From an uncultured Eubacteriales bacterium (lineage in GTDB: Bacteria > Bacillota > Clostridia > Oscillospirales > Oscillospiraceae), in NCBI GenBank assembly GCA_900549545.1, contig URPA01000026.1, positions 1-23,477 of the forward strand: a stretch of 23,477 bases of DNA, in the 5' to 3' direction. Position 1 is the first letter of the stretch. Every line of letters begins with the position of its first letter. The position numbers were made by a program, and so were the translations under genes. This document shows, piece by piece, positions 6,469 to 14,770 of this stretch. Under the pieces are notes generated by a model. The model was not told the DNA's origin. It saw nothing but the letters and a program-made list of their open reading frames with translations, and ran no database searches.

Positions 6469-6497
6469 TTGGAATTGACATTGAAACTTGCTATAAT
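6469..6497 (+). promoter_or_regulatory. Promoter of the glgB-glgA-GH13 operon
   Basis: TTGGAA (6469-6474), 17-bp spacer, perfect TATAAT (6492-6497). TTGACA at 6475-6480 would leave only 11 bp and is not used as the -35. A direct repeat, ATTGACCATTGAAA (6450-6463) and ATTGACATTGAAA (6474-6486), overlaps the spacer. CATTTCAA (6430-6437) is inverted as TTGAAATG (6458-6465). These may be regulator sites. Transcription should begin near 6504. Confidence 0.72.
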
Positions 6498-6555
6498 ATG
6501 AAAGGCGAGGTGCGCTGTGCGCCGCGCCTACCAAAGATATAGAGGAGTGAGCCCT

Positions 6556-8508
6556 GTGGATAAGAAACTTCTGAAGCATATACCCAAGGACGATATCTAC
6601 TTATTCAATACCGGCGCCGCCAGCAAGGCCTGGCTCTGCTTTGGCTGCCGCTATATTCCGGCGCTGAAAATGCACCGCTTCATGGTCTGGGCACCCAACG
6701 CCGAGCGCGTCACGCTGGTGGGTGACTTCAACGGCTGGGACAGGGAAAGCCTGCCCATGGAGAAATTGGAGGGCGGCGTCTGGGCGCTGTTTGTGGACAA
6801 TGCCCATGAGGGGCAGATGTACAAGTTCTGCGTCCACTGCTGCGACGGGCGGACGGTGCTCAAGTCCGACCCCTTTGCGGCCTTTTCCCAGCACGGGGCG
6901 GACACCGCGTCCATCATAAGCTGCGAGAGCCATCACCGCTGGGGCGACAGCGCGTATATGCGCCGCCGCGCGAAACGCAATTTCATGACCGAACCCATGA
7001 GTGTGTACGAGGTACACATGGGCTCATGGAAGGATCTGCCCGACGGGATAAACTACCGCAGCGTGGGTGACGCGCTGGCCGATTACTGCGCGGACATGGG
7101 CTACACCCATGTGGAGATCATGCCGGTCACGGAGTTCCCCTATGACGGGTCATGGGGCTATCAGGTCACGGGCTATTACGCCCCCACCTCCCGCTATGGT
7201 ACGCCCGATGATTTCAGATACATGGTGGACAGGCTCCACCGCGCCGGCATCGGCCTTATCATGGACTGGGTGCCCGCGCATTTCCCGCGTGACGAGCACG
7301 GCCTTGCCCGCTTTGACGGCTCAAATCTCTATGAGTGCAAGGAGCAGCGCATGGCTGATCACCCCGAGTGGGGCACGCTTATCTTTGACTATGCCAGCAG
7401 CCAGGTGCAGAGCTTTTTGGTCTCCTCCGCCTGCAAGTTCTTCGAGGAGTATCATATCGACGGCATCCGCGTGGACGCTGTGAGCTCCATGCTGTACCTT
7501 GACTATGGCCGGCAGGGGAACTTCACCCCGAACCGCGAGGGCGGCAACATTAACCTTGACGCGATCGATTTCCTGCGAAAGCTCAACAGCACCGTGCTGA
7601 CCAATTACCCCGGCGCGCTGACCATTGCCGAGGAGTCCACCGCCTTCCCGCTGGTGAGCGCCCCGCCGGATCAGGGCGGCCTCGGCTTCTGCATGAAGTG
7701 GGACATGGGCTTCATGCACGACACGCTTGATTACATGGAGCTTGACCCGTATTTCCGCAGCTTTAACCACAACCGGCTAACCTTCTCGATGATGTACGCC
7801 TTTTCCGAGAACTATGTGCTGGCCTATTCCCATGATGAGGTCGTGCACGGCAAGCGCTCCATGATAAACAAAATGAGCGGGGAGTACGACCAGAAATTTG
7901 CCTCCCTGCGTGCGCTGTTCGGCTTCCAGTTCGGCCATCCGGGCAAGAAGCTCAACTTCATGGGCAGCGAGTTCGGCCAGTTCATTGAGTGGAACTGGAA
8001 GCAGCAGCTTGACTGGCTGCTGCTGGATTACCCCAAGCACCGGCAGCTTCAGGACTACTGCCGCGAGCTTAACCGGCTCTACACCAAAAACCCGGCCATG
8101 TACGCCGTGGACAAGTCGTGGGACGGCTTCAAGTGGCTCAATGTTGACGACAGCGACCGCAGCTCCGTCGCCTTCCTGCGCACGGAGGACGGCGAGAGCG
8201 GTATAGTCTGCGCCTGCAACTTCACCCCCGTGTGCTATGACGGATTCACCATCGCCCTGCCCGCACCGGGCACACTGCGCGAGGTCCTCAACAGCGACGA
8301 TGAGCGCTTCGGCGGCGGCGGAGCGGGCAACCCCAAATCCATCCGCGCGAAAAAGCAGCCGTTTTTGGATATGCAGTATTCCGCGCAGATAACCCTGCCG
8401 CCCATGTCGGCGGTGTTCTTCAAATTCACACCGACAAAACCCAAAGAGAAGAAAGAGGCTTTGAATAATAACAATGCCGCAAAAGCGGCGGAACGGAGTA
8501 AAAAATGA
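6556..8508 (+). CDS. glgB: 1,4-alpha-glucan branching enzyme
   Basis: This enzyme transfers cut alpha-1,4 chains to alpha-1,6 positions to branch glycogen, in the cytoplasm. The 650-aa protein has an N-terminal CBM48 domain (FNGWD near residue 60), a GH13 (beta/alpha)8 barrel and a C-terminal beta domain. Conserved barrel regions are visible: DWVPAHF, GIRVDAVSSMLYLDYG with nucleophile D307, IAEESTAFP with acid/base E359, and SHDEVVHGK with D427. The GTG at 6556 is chosen because AGGAGTGA lies 5 nt upstream; the GTG at 6517 would add 13 residues and is only ~13 nt from the predicted transcript start. It is first in the operon and overlaps glgA by 4 bp (ATGA). Confidence 0.97.
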   Translation: MDKKLLKHIPKDDIYLFNTGAASKAWLCFGCRYIPALKMHRFMVWAPNAERVTLVGDFNGWDRESLPMEKLEGGVWALFVDNAHEGQMYKFCVHCCDGRTVLKSDPFAAFSQHGADTASIISCESHHRWGDSAYMRRRAKRNFMTEPMSVYEVHMGSWKDLPDGINYRSVGDALADYCADMGYTHVEIMPVTEFPYDGSWGYQVTGYYAPTSRYGTPDDFRYMVDRLHRAGIGLIMDWVPAHFPRDEHGLARFDGSNLYECKEQRMADHPEWGTLIFDYASSQVQSFLVSSACKFFEEYHIDGIRVDAVSSMLYLDYGRQGNFTPNREGGNINLDAIDFLRKLNSTVLTNYPGALTIAEESTAFPLVSAPPDQGGLGFCMKWDMGFMHDTLDYMELDPYFRSFNHNRLTFSMMYAFSENYVLAYSHDEVVHGKRSMINKMSGEYDQKFASLRALFGFQFGHPGKKLNFMGSEFGQFIEWNWKQQLDWLLLDYPKHRQLQDYCRELNRLYTKNPAMYAVDKSWDGFKWLNVDDSDRSSVAFLRTEDGESGIVCACNFTPVCYDGFTIALPAPGTLREVLNSDDERFGGGGAGNPKSIRAKKQPFLDMQYSAQITLPPMSAVFFKFTPTKPKEKKEALNNNNAAKAAERSKK

Positions 8509-9983
8509 AGCGAGAATTTCGTGATATGCTCAAGGAGCGCGGCCGCAGCGAGATGCCCAAGGTGCTGCTTGCTGCCGCCGAGTGCGCCCCCCTTTCAAAG
8601 ACCGGCGGCCTTGCCGACGTGGTGGGGACGCTGCCCAAGAGCCTCAAGGAGCTGGGCATTGACGCGAGAATAATCACCCCTTACCACAGAATAATCAAAG
8701 AGCGCTATGCCGATAAGGTCGAGCATATGTTCTATTTCTATGTCCGCCTCGGCTGGCGCATGGAGTACGCCGGGATAGAGAAGTTAGAGCTTGACGGCGT
8801 GACCATTTACCTCGTGGATAACGAGCACTATTTTGGCAATAAGATCTACCTCGGCGACAAGGCCGAGGGCGAGCAGTACGCCTTCTTCACCCGCGCCGTG
8901 GTCGACTGCATCCCCAACCTCGACTTTACGCCCGATATTGTCCACTGCAACGACTGGCACACCGCGATGATCCCCATGCTCGCCCGCACCCAGTACCCCG
9001 GCTGTATGCAGGAAAACCTGCGCTTTTTGCTGACGATACATAACATTGCCTTCCAGGGCAAGTTCGGCTTTGACTATGTGCAGGACCTCTTCGGCATTGA
9101 CAGCCGCTATTACACCCCGGAGTTTATAGAGCTCAACGGCTGCGCGGACTTCCTGAAGGCCGGCTGTGTCTTTGCCGACAGAATAAACACCGTCAGCCCC
9201 AGCTACGCACGCGAGATCATGACCCCCTACTACGCCGAGGGGCTTGAGGGCATCCTCAACGCCCGCAGTGCCCAGGTGACGGGCATCATCAACGGCATCG
9301 ACAAGGCGACATTCAATCCCCACGCGGACAAGCTCCTCCCCGCCACCTATGACCGCGGCCATCTCAAGGGCAAGGCCAAGTGCAAGGCCGCGCTTCAGGA
9401 GCGCATGGGTCTTGAGGTGAGAGGCGATGTGCCCCTCTTCGCCATGGTCACGCGCATGACCGAGCAAAAGGGCTTTGACCTTGTGGCCTGTGCGCTGGAC
9501 GATCTCATGAGCCGAAACGATATGCAGTTCATGCTCCTCGGCACAGGCGACGAGCGCTTTGAAAACTTCATGCGCGCGGCGGAGTACCGCTACAAGGGGC
9601 GGCTGTGCGCTTATATCGGGTACAGCGAGGAGCTTTCGCATCTGGTCTACGCCGGGAGCGACTTCTTCCTCATGCCCTCCCGCTTTGAGCCCTGCGGCCT
9701 GAGCCAGATGATAGCCATGCGCTACGGCTCCATCCCCATAGTGCGCGAGACCGGCGGCCTGAAGGACACCGTCACCCCGTATAACCGCTTCACCGGAGAG
9801 GGTAACGGCTTCTCCTTTGCCAATTTCGACGCCTGGGAGATGCGGGACACCGTACAGCTCGCGCTGAGCTGCTACGGCAACAAGGAGATAATGAACGGGC
9901 TTATAAGCCACGCCATGCAGGCGGACTTTGGCTTTGAGCGCTCTGCCGAGGAATACGCAAGACACTATATATGGATGCTTTGA
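8505..9983 (+). CDS. glgA: Glycogen synthase (ADP-glucose type, GT5)
   Basis: This enzyme adds glucose from ADP-glucose to growing alpha-1,4-glucan chains. The 492 aa form the two GT-B Rossmann domains. The N-terminal KTGGLADVVG signature starts at K32, about 15 residues later than usual because of a short charged extension (KREFRDMLKERGRSE). The C-terminal nucleotide-sugar region has SRFEPCGLSQM (E395) and RETGGLKDTV. The ATG overlaps the glgB stop as ATGA and is preceded by GGAG; an internal ATG at residue 17 would give a canonical GlgA N-terminus and remains possible. No glgC/glgD ADP-glucose pyrophosphorylase genes lie in this operon, so ADP-glucose must come from elsewhere. Confidence 0.97.
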   Translation: MKREFRDMLKERGRSEMPKVLLAAAECAPLSKTGGLADVVGTLPKSLKELGIDARIITPYHRIIKERYADKVEHMFYFYVRLGWRMEYAGIEKLELDGVTIYLVDNEHYFGNKIYLGDKAEGEQYAFFTRAVVDCIPNLDFTPDIVHCNDWHTAMIPMLARTQYPGCMQENLRFLLTIHNIAFQGKFGFDYVQDLFGIDSRYYTPEFIELNGCADFLKAGCVFADRINTVSPSYAREIMTPYYAEGLEGILNARSAQVTGIINGIDKATFNPHADKLLPATYDRGHLKGKAKCKAALQERMGLEVRGDVPLFAMVTRMTEQKGFDLVACALDDLMSRNDMQFMLLGTGDERFENFMRAAEYRYKGRLCAYIGYSEELSHLVYAGSDFFLMPSRFEPCGLSQMIAMRYGSIPIVRETGGLKDTVTPYNRFTGEGNGFSFANFDAWEMRDTVQLALSCYGNKEIMNGLISHAMQADFGFERSAEEYARHYIWML

Positions 9984-12352
9984 GGAGTGGTTCTGTCGCC
10001 GTGCATTTCGGCGGCAGCTACCGGGAATGTTGGACGGAGAGACAGCGGCTGTACATCGCCTATGAAAACCGGCGCACCGTGTACGCGGAGCGGGTAAACG
10101 GCGTGTGGCTGCCTGCCGACGGGGATGAGGAGCTTTGTGCCCTGCTCCGCCGGGAGGACTGCCCCTGGCTCACGATGGAATATTTTCAGGCGGCGGCATC
10201 GGTGTATGCCGCTGCCCATATCTGCCTTGAAAACGGCCTTGAGCTTACGCGGATGCGCGAGGTCTATCAGGACGAGGATAACCCCCTCGCCGCGGCCGAG
10301 CTTGCAAGGCTCTTGATGGACGATTGCGGCTTCTCGCTCGAGGACGCTTACCGCATCGCCGCGCGCTGCTGCGGCAACATCCGCGCCTGCGGCGTGGATG
10401 TTGAGCAGGTTTACCCGCTCCAGCCGAGGACCGCCCACGTGGTGAGCCTTTTGCGCGGCCTGTGCTCCTGCAAGCTTGAGATGGAGCATGACCCGCGGAA
10501 GCTAAGCTGCCGCGCCCCGTTTGGTGCGCTCTGCGCGGGAGAGCGGGTGCGGCTTGGCTTTCGCGTGCTGGGCGGGCAGGTCAAGCGCGCAGAGCTTTTG
10601 CTCTTTGGGGACGAGCTGCGCCGGGAGTACGCCATGGAGCGCTCACCGGACGGCTTTTCCGTGGAGATCACTCTGCCGGAGACGCCTGCCGCGCTGTGGT
10701 ATCTTTTCAAGATCGAGAGCGCCAGCGGCACTCAGTACCTCTGCCCGGACAAGAGCGGCCTTTACAGCCGCCTCAGCGGGCGCGAGGAGGGCGGCTTCCG
10801 GCTGACGGTGTATAAGCCCGGCTTTGACACCCCGGCCTGGTTTCGCCGGAGCGTCATGTATCAGATCTTTCCCGACCGCTTCGCCTTTTCCGATGACGAA
10901 ACGGCGCGGCGCGGCGTGGAGTATCACCGCGCGCTGGGGCAGACGCCGGAGCTGCACGGGAGCATAGACGAGCCCGTGCGCTGGCAGCCGAGGGACTTTG
11001 AGCGCGATTACAGCCCCGATGATTTTTACGGCGGCACCTTCAAGGGCATCGAGAGCCGCCTTGACTATCTCAAGGCGCTGGGTGTGAGCGTCATTTACCT
11101 CAACCCCATTGTTGAGGCGCGCTCCAACCACCGCTATGACACAGCAAACTACCTCCGCCCCGACCCGATTCTGGGCACGGAGGAGGACTTTGAGTCCCTT
11201 TGTCTCAGTGCAAAGGAGCGCGGCATCGGCATCATGCTCGACGGGGTGTTTTCCCACACCGGCGCCGACAGCGTGTATTTTAACCGAAACGGCGCTTATC
11301 CCTCGCTCGGCGCGTGTCAGGGGCGGGAGTCGGACTATTACGGGTGGTACGATTTTCGTAGCTTTCCCGAGGACTACCGCTGCTGGTGGGGCTTTAAGGA
11401 CCTGCCCGAGGTCAACGAGAACGACCCCAAATGGCAGAATTTTGTCATCAGCGGGGATAACAGCGTTGTGAAAACATGGCTGCGCCGCGGGGCCGCCGGC
11501 TGGCGGCTTGACGTGGCGGACGAGCTGCCCGATGCTGTGCTTTCGCTTATCCGCAAGGCTGCCAAGGAGGAAAAGCCCGACGCGCCCATCCTGGGCGAGG
11601 TCTGGGAGGACGCGGTCATAAAAGAGAGCTACGGCGGGCGGCGCAATTACGCGCTGGGGTACTCGCTCGACAGCGTGATGAACTACCCCTTCCGGCAGGC
11701 GGCGATTGATTTTGCACGCGGCAGGATGGACGCCTACGCCCTGCGCGATTTTCTCACCGGGCAGCAGATGAACTACCCCAAGCCCATGTATTACGCGCTG
11801 ATGAATCTGCTCGGCAGCCACGATGTGGAGCGCCTGCGCACGGCGCTTTCAAGCGATGTCGTTCTCAAGGAGCTGCCGCGAAACAGGCAGCTTGAGGTGG
11901 AGTATACCGCTGACATGCTGGACCGGGGCCGGGAGCTATCCAAGCTCTGCGCCGCGCTGCAATTTGTCATCCCCGGTGTTCCGAGCGTCTATTATGGGGA
12001 CGAGCAGGGCATGACCGGCGTGTGTGACCCGTTCAACCGCCAGCCCTTCAGGGAGCAGGACGGGGAGCTGTGCGCATATTATCGGGAGCTTTCCGCGTTG
12101 AGAAATTCAACGCCCATCCTGTCCACCGGCAAGGCGGAGTTCATGGCCGCCGGGGCCGATGTGCTGCTGGTGCTGCGCTATATTGACGGCGGCGCGGACG
12201 AATTTGGCCAGAGCGCCGAAAACGGGGCCTATCTTGCCGTCATTAACCGGGGCGAGAGCCGCAGCGTGAAGTGGGACTTCTCCAAGCTCGGCCTTGGCGA
12301 GCAGGTCATTGACGTTGCCGCCTGCTCGGCAAAGATAATAAAGCTAAATTGA
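9971..12352 (+). CDS. GH13 alpha-glucan hydrolase (neopullulanase-like) with an unexplained N-terminal domain
   Basis: A 793-aa cytoplasmic protein with no signal peptide. Residues ~295-700 form a GH13 barrel: YQIFPDRFAF, YGGTFKGIESRLDYLK, DGVFSHTG, GWRLDVADE with nucleophile D514, ILGEVWED with acid/base E543, and GSHDVERL with D618. A CBM34-like beta-sandwich precedes it (~170-285), as in neopullulanases and cyclomaltodextrinases. Residues 1-150 belong to neither; they are helical, and 99-137 faintly resemble an alpha-glucan phosphorylase segment. The expected role is trimming or debranching internal glycogen or maltodextrins, but exact specificity is uncertain. The ATG overlaps glgA by 13 bp. 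Its stop lies in the operon terminator. Confidence 0.92.
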   Translation: MDALRSGSVAVHFGGSYRECWTERQRLYIAYENRRTVYAERVNGVWLPADGDEELCALLRREDCPWLTMEYFQAAASVYAAAHICLENGLELTRMREVYQDEDNPLAAAELARLLMDDCGFSLEDAYRIAARCCGNIRACGVDVEQVYPLQPRTAHVVSLLRGLCSCKLEMEHDPRKLSCRAPFGALCAGERVRLGFRVLGGQVKRAELLLFGDELRREYAMERSPDGFSVEITLPETPAALWYLFKIESASGTQYLCPDKSGLYSRLSGREEGGFRLTVYKPGFDTPAWFRRSVMYQIFPDRFAFSDDETARRGVEYHRALGQTPELHGSIDEPVRWQPRDFERDYSPDDFYGGTFKGIESRLDYLKALGVSVIYLNPIVEARSNHRYDTANYLRPDPILGTEEDFESLCLSAKERGIGIMLDGVFSHTGADSVYFNRNGAYPSLGACQGRESDYYGWYDFRSFPEDYRCWWGFKDLPEVNENDPKWQNFVISGDNSVVKTWLRRGAAGWRLDVADELPDAVLSLIRKAAKEEKPDAPILGEVWEDAVIKESYGGRRNYALGYSLDSVMNYPFRQAAIDFARGRMDAYALRDFLTGQQMNYPKPMYYALMNLLGSHDVERLRTALSSDVVLKELPRNRQLEVEYTADMLDRGRELSKLCAALQFVIPGVPSVYYGDEQGMTGVCDPFNRQPFREQDGELCAYYRELSALRNSTPILSTGKAEFMAAGADVLLVLRYIDGGADEFGQSAENGAYLAVINRGESRSVKWDFSKLGLGEQVIDVAACSAKIIKLN

Positions 12353-12376
12353 CAGCGGAATATCCGCTGTCAATTT
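12346..12376 (+). terminator. Hairpin ending the glycogen operon
   Basis: A perfect 14-bp stem pairs 12346-12359 with 12363-12376 around a 3-nt ATA loop. It contains the TGA stop of the GH13 gene. The AATTT at the end of the right arm is the only T-rich tail; AATAAAAAATT follows. It looks like a moderately strong intrinsic terminator. Confidence 0.6.
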
Positions 12377-12399
12377 AATAAAAAATTAAGGATTAGCGT

Positions 12400-12879
12400 A
12401 TGGAATTTTTATTTTGCGTCTGCTATTATGCGCTTATGGGCGTGCTCTCCTTCGTGGCGGGGCGGCTCATAGCAAGGCATAATTTTGATTATAACGCGCC
12501 GCCGTTTCGTGCGCTGCCCTTCGAGCAGGATGGGCAGATTTATAAGCGCGTCGGCGTCGCCTCGTGGCAGGCAAAGGTGCCGGATATGAGCAGAATTTTC
12601 AAAAAGCTCATGCCGCCGAAGAAGATGGACAGCCGCCCGGATAAGGAGACACTGCGCCTGATGATACAGGAGACCTGCGTTGCCGAGCTTGTGCACGCGC
12701 TGCTGTGCGTTTTCGGCATTGCGGCATTCTGGATCTGGCCGGGCTGGGGCGGAGTTATCGCCTGGCTCTTGTACTGCCTGCTCGGCAATCTGCCGTTTAT
12801 CATCATCCAGAGATACAACAGGCCGCGGCTAATTAAGCTGCTGTGGCTGTGCCAAATGAGAGAGGAGAGAAGAAAATAA
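12400..12879 (+). CDS. CrtO-like (glycosyl-4,4'-diaponeurosporenoate acyltransferase family) membrane protein
   Basis: A 159-aa integral membrane protein. The N-terminal helix is ~2-22, with two more membrane segments at ~95-140. It carries the hallmarks of Staphylococcus CrtO, which attaches a fatty acid to the glucose of staphyloxanthin: an IYKRVGVASWQAKVPD-type segment, IQETCVAELVHA (CrtO has IETKRAELIHW) and a C-terminal IIIQRYNRPRL (CrtO has IIIVQRYNRPRL). No carotenoid genes are nearby. Instead a DAG-glucosyltransferase-like gene overlaps its end and a PAP2 phosphatase follows, so I infer it acylates a sugar on a glycolipid. Start: ATG with AAGGA 7 nt upstream. Confidence 0.85.
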   Translation: MEFLFCVCYYALMGVLSFVAGRLIARHNFDYNAPPFRALPFEQDGQIYKRVGVASWQAKVPDMSRIFKKLMPPKKMDSRPDKETLRLMIQETCVAELVHALLCVFGIAAFWIWPGWGGVIAWLLYCLLGNLPFIIIQRYNRPRLIKLLWLCQMREERRK

Positions 12880-14003
12880 AAGCACTCATTCTTAGCTGCA
12901 ACACCGGCGAGGGGCACAACTCCGTGGCCAAGGCCATAAAGCAGTGCTTTGACGCGGCGGGGGAGCAATGCGATATTATAGACAGCCTTGCGCTTATCGA
13001 CGAAAAGGTGTCGGAGCTGATGTCAAAGGGGCACGTTTTCATGTACCGGCATATACCCGTGCTCTTCAAGAGAGGCTACGCCAGAGCCGAGGAGCACGAG
13101 GAGCGCTTTGCCGAGGGCTCCTTTACATATGAGCTGATGGCCTCCGGCGCGGAGCGGCTCTATAAGCTCATCACCGACGGGAGCTATGACACTGTGATCT
13201 GCCCCCACGTTTTTTCCGGCCTTATGCTGACCGAGGTCAGAAAACAGTACGACGCGAAATTCATAAGCTGCTTTGTGGACACGGACTATACCGTCAGCCC
13301 CGGCGCGGCGGAGTCAAGGCTTGATAAATACTTCCTGCCGGACGAGTCGGTGATAAAGGACATTGACAATGTGGACATGGAGCGGACGGTTATAAGCGGC
13401 ATCCCGGTGCGGCAGGAGTTTTTCAGCCGCAGGGATAAAGCCGCGGCCAAGCGCGCTCTGGGCATCCCCGAGAACGCAAAGCACATTCTGATGATGTGCG
13501 GCAGTATGGGCTGCGGGCCGATAAAGCGTCTTGCCCAGGGCCTTGCCGAGGCCATGGGGGAAAACCAGTTTCTCACAGTGGTCTGCGGCACGAACCAGCG
13601 CTTGGAGACCCGTCTTGAAAACCAGGTCGAGGAGAAGGAAAACGTGCGTATTCTGGGCTATGCGGACAATGTTCCCGCCCTGATGGACAGCGCGGACCTG
13701 TATCTCACCAAGCCCGGCGGCATCAGCGTCAGTGAGGCGGCGGCTAAGACCCTGCCCATGGTGCTGGTGGACGCGGTGGCCGGCTGCGAGAAATACAATC
13801 TTGATTACGCCCTTGAAAAGGGCATCGCCAAGACCGCCGACGGCGTGGAGGAGCTTATCACGCTGACCATGGGCCTCATCTCCGACGAGGAGGAGCTTGA
13901 GAAAATGCGCGCCGCCGCCCTGACCCTGTCTGAGCGCAACGGCGGGCGGATAGTATACGACTGCTTAAAGCAGATGGAGAGAGAAAACAGAAACACAAAA
14001 TGA
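12843..14003 (+). CDS. MGDG-synthase/UgtP-like processive diacylglycerol glycosyltransferase (GT28)
   Basis: This family transfers hexose from UDP-sugar to diacylglycerol at the inner membrane face. The N-terminal domain opens ALILSCNTGEGHNSVAKAI, with the MGDG-synthase GEGH motif. The C-terminal domain has the sugar-nucleotide motif KPGGISVSEA near residue 290 and MVLVDAVAGCEKYN. It is 386 aa from the GTG at 12843, inside the previous gene. That GTG and the one at 12849 have no ribosome site. AGAGGAGAG at 12861-12868 sits 8 nt before an in-frame ATA (12876), where family members usually begin (MKALILS). That ATA overlaps the upstream TAA stop as ATAA, so the real protein may start there with 375 aa. 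The stop overlaps the PAP2 gene by 4 bp. Confidence 0.9.
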   Translation: MAVPNERGEKKIKALILSCNTGEGHNSVAKAIKQCFDAAGEQCDIIDSLALIDEKVSELMSKGHVFMYRHIPVLFKRGYARAEEHEERFAEGSFTYELMASGAERLYKLITDGSYDTVICPHVFSGLMLTEVRKQYDAKFISCFVDTDYTVSPGAAESRLDKYFLPDESVIKDIDNVDMERTVISGIPVRQEFFSRRDKAAAKRALGIPENAKHILMMCGSMGCGPIKRLAQGLAEAMGENQFLTVVCGTNQRLETRLENQVEEKENVRILGYADNVPALMDSADLYLTKPGGISVSEAAAKTLPMVLVDAVAGCEKYNLDYALEKGIAKTADGVEELITLTMGLISDEEELEKMRAAALTLSERNGGRIVYDCLKQMERENRNTK

Positions 14004-14680
14004 AAATAACCCCTGTTGATTACCGGCGCTTTCGCCCCGGACTTATAAACACCCCGGAATTTTCCCATCTGTGGCTGCTGCTGTACTGGCCGCTTTACGG
14101 GCTGGGCTTTATGTATGTCGAGCGCTTTTATAACGTGGAGCATTACCAGCCCATGTACTGCCCGCTTGATGACGCGATACCGTTTAATGAGCTTTTCCTC
14201 ATTCCTTATTTGTTCTGGTTCGTGTTTTTGATCGGGATGCTGGCCTATACTTTGTTTTTCGAGCCGGACAGCTTTCGCCACATGATGTACTTCATCATGG
14301 CGACCTACACCGTGGCAATTATTACATATTTTATCTTCCCCAACTGCCAGCTTCTCCGCCCGGCGGAATTTGCGCGGGATAATATCCTCACGCGCTTCAT
14401 GGCGTTGTTTTACACGTTTGATACCAACACCAATGTCTGCCCATCGATCCATGTGCTGGGCTCCTTCGCCGTGGCCTTCACCGCGTGGAACACCGAGCGC
14501 TTCAAGGCGCCCGGCTGGATGTGGGCCTTCGGGCTTATGGCGCTGCTGATAAGCGTCTCGACTCTGTTTGTAAAGCAGCACTCGGTGATTGACGTTGCCG
14601 CCGCCCTGCTGCTTTGCGCGGTGTTCTATGTGCCCTGCTTTAAGTGCGCAAAAACCAAGCGCACTGTCATGGCAAATTGA
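14000..14680 (+). CDS. PAP2-superfamily membrane phosphatase
   Basis: A 226-aa polytopic membrane protein with about five or six hydrophobic helices. The PAP2 motifs are present in order: LLRP (R120, P121), CPSIH (P148, S149, H151) and S187-T-LFVKQ-H194-SVI-D198. The third motif has Thr where the family usually has Arg after the Ser; the histidines and Asp are kept. Likely substrates are phosphatidate or another lipid phosphate. In this operon it would supply diacylglycerol to the glycosyltransferase just upstream, though some relatives act as phosphotransferases on sphingolipid-like or phosphoinositol acceptors. The ATG overlaps the upstream stop (ATGA). A strong terminator follows. Confidence 0.85.
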   Translation: MKITPVDYRRFRPGLINTPEFSHLWLLLYWPLYGLGFMYVERFYNVEHYQPMYCPLDDAIPFNELFLIPYLFWFVFLIGMLAYTLFFEPDSFRHMMYFIMATYTVAIITYFIFPNCQLLRPAEFARDNILTRFMALFYTFDTNTNVCPSIHVLGSFAVAFTAWNTERFKAPGWMWAFGLMALLISVSTLFVKQHSVIDVAAALLLCAVFYVPCFKCAKTKRTVMAN

Positions 14681-14687
14681 ATATATC

Positions 14688-14718
14688 AAAAAATCCCGCT
14701 GGAAGGCGGGATTTTTTT
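14688..14718 (+). terminator. Intrinsic terminator of the glycolipid operon
   Basis: A perfect 12-bp stem, AAAAAATCCCGC (14688-14699) with GCGGGATTTTTT (14706-14717), with loop TGGAAG and a seven-T run. The symmetric A/T arms could also stop transcription from the other side. Confidence 0.95.
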
Positions 14719-14770
14719 GCCTGAAAATTATGTTATATATGAATAAAATACAAATTATTCCGCCTCATCC

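Noticed and set aside
8784..9965. 393-aa open frame antisense to glgA, and similar frames at 10643-11821 and 5355-6254
   Set aside because: Long antisense frames come from codon bias in GC-rich genes; products are low-complexity His/Ala/Val/Gly-rich and the sense genes are unambiguous.
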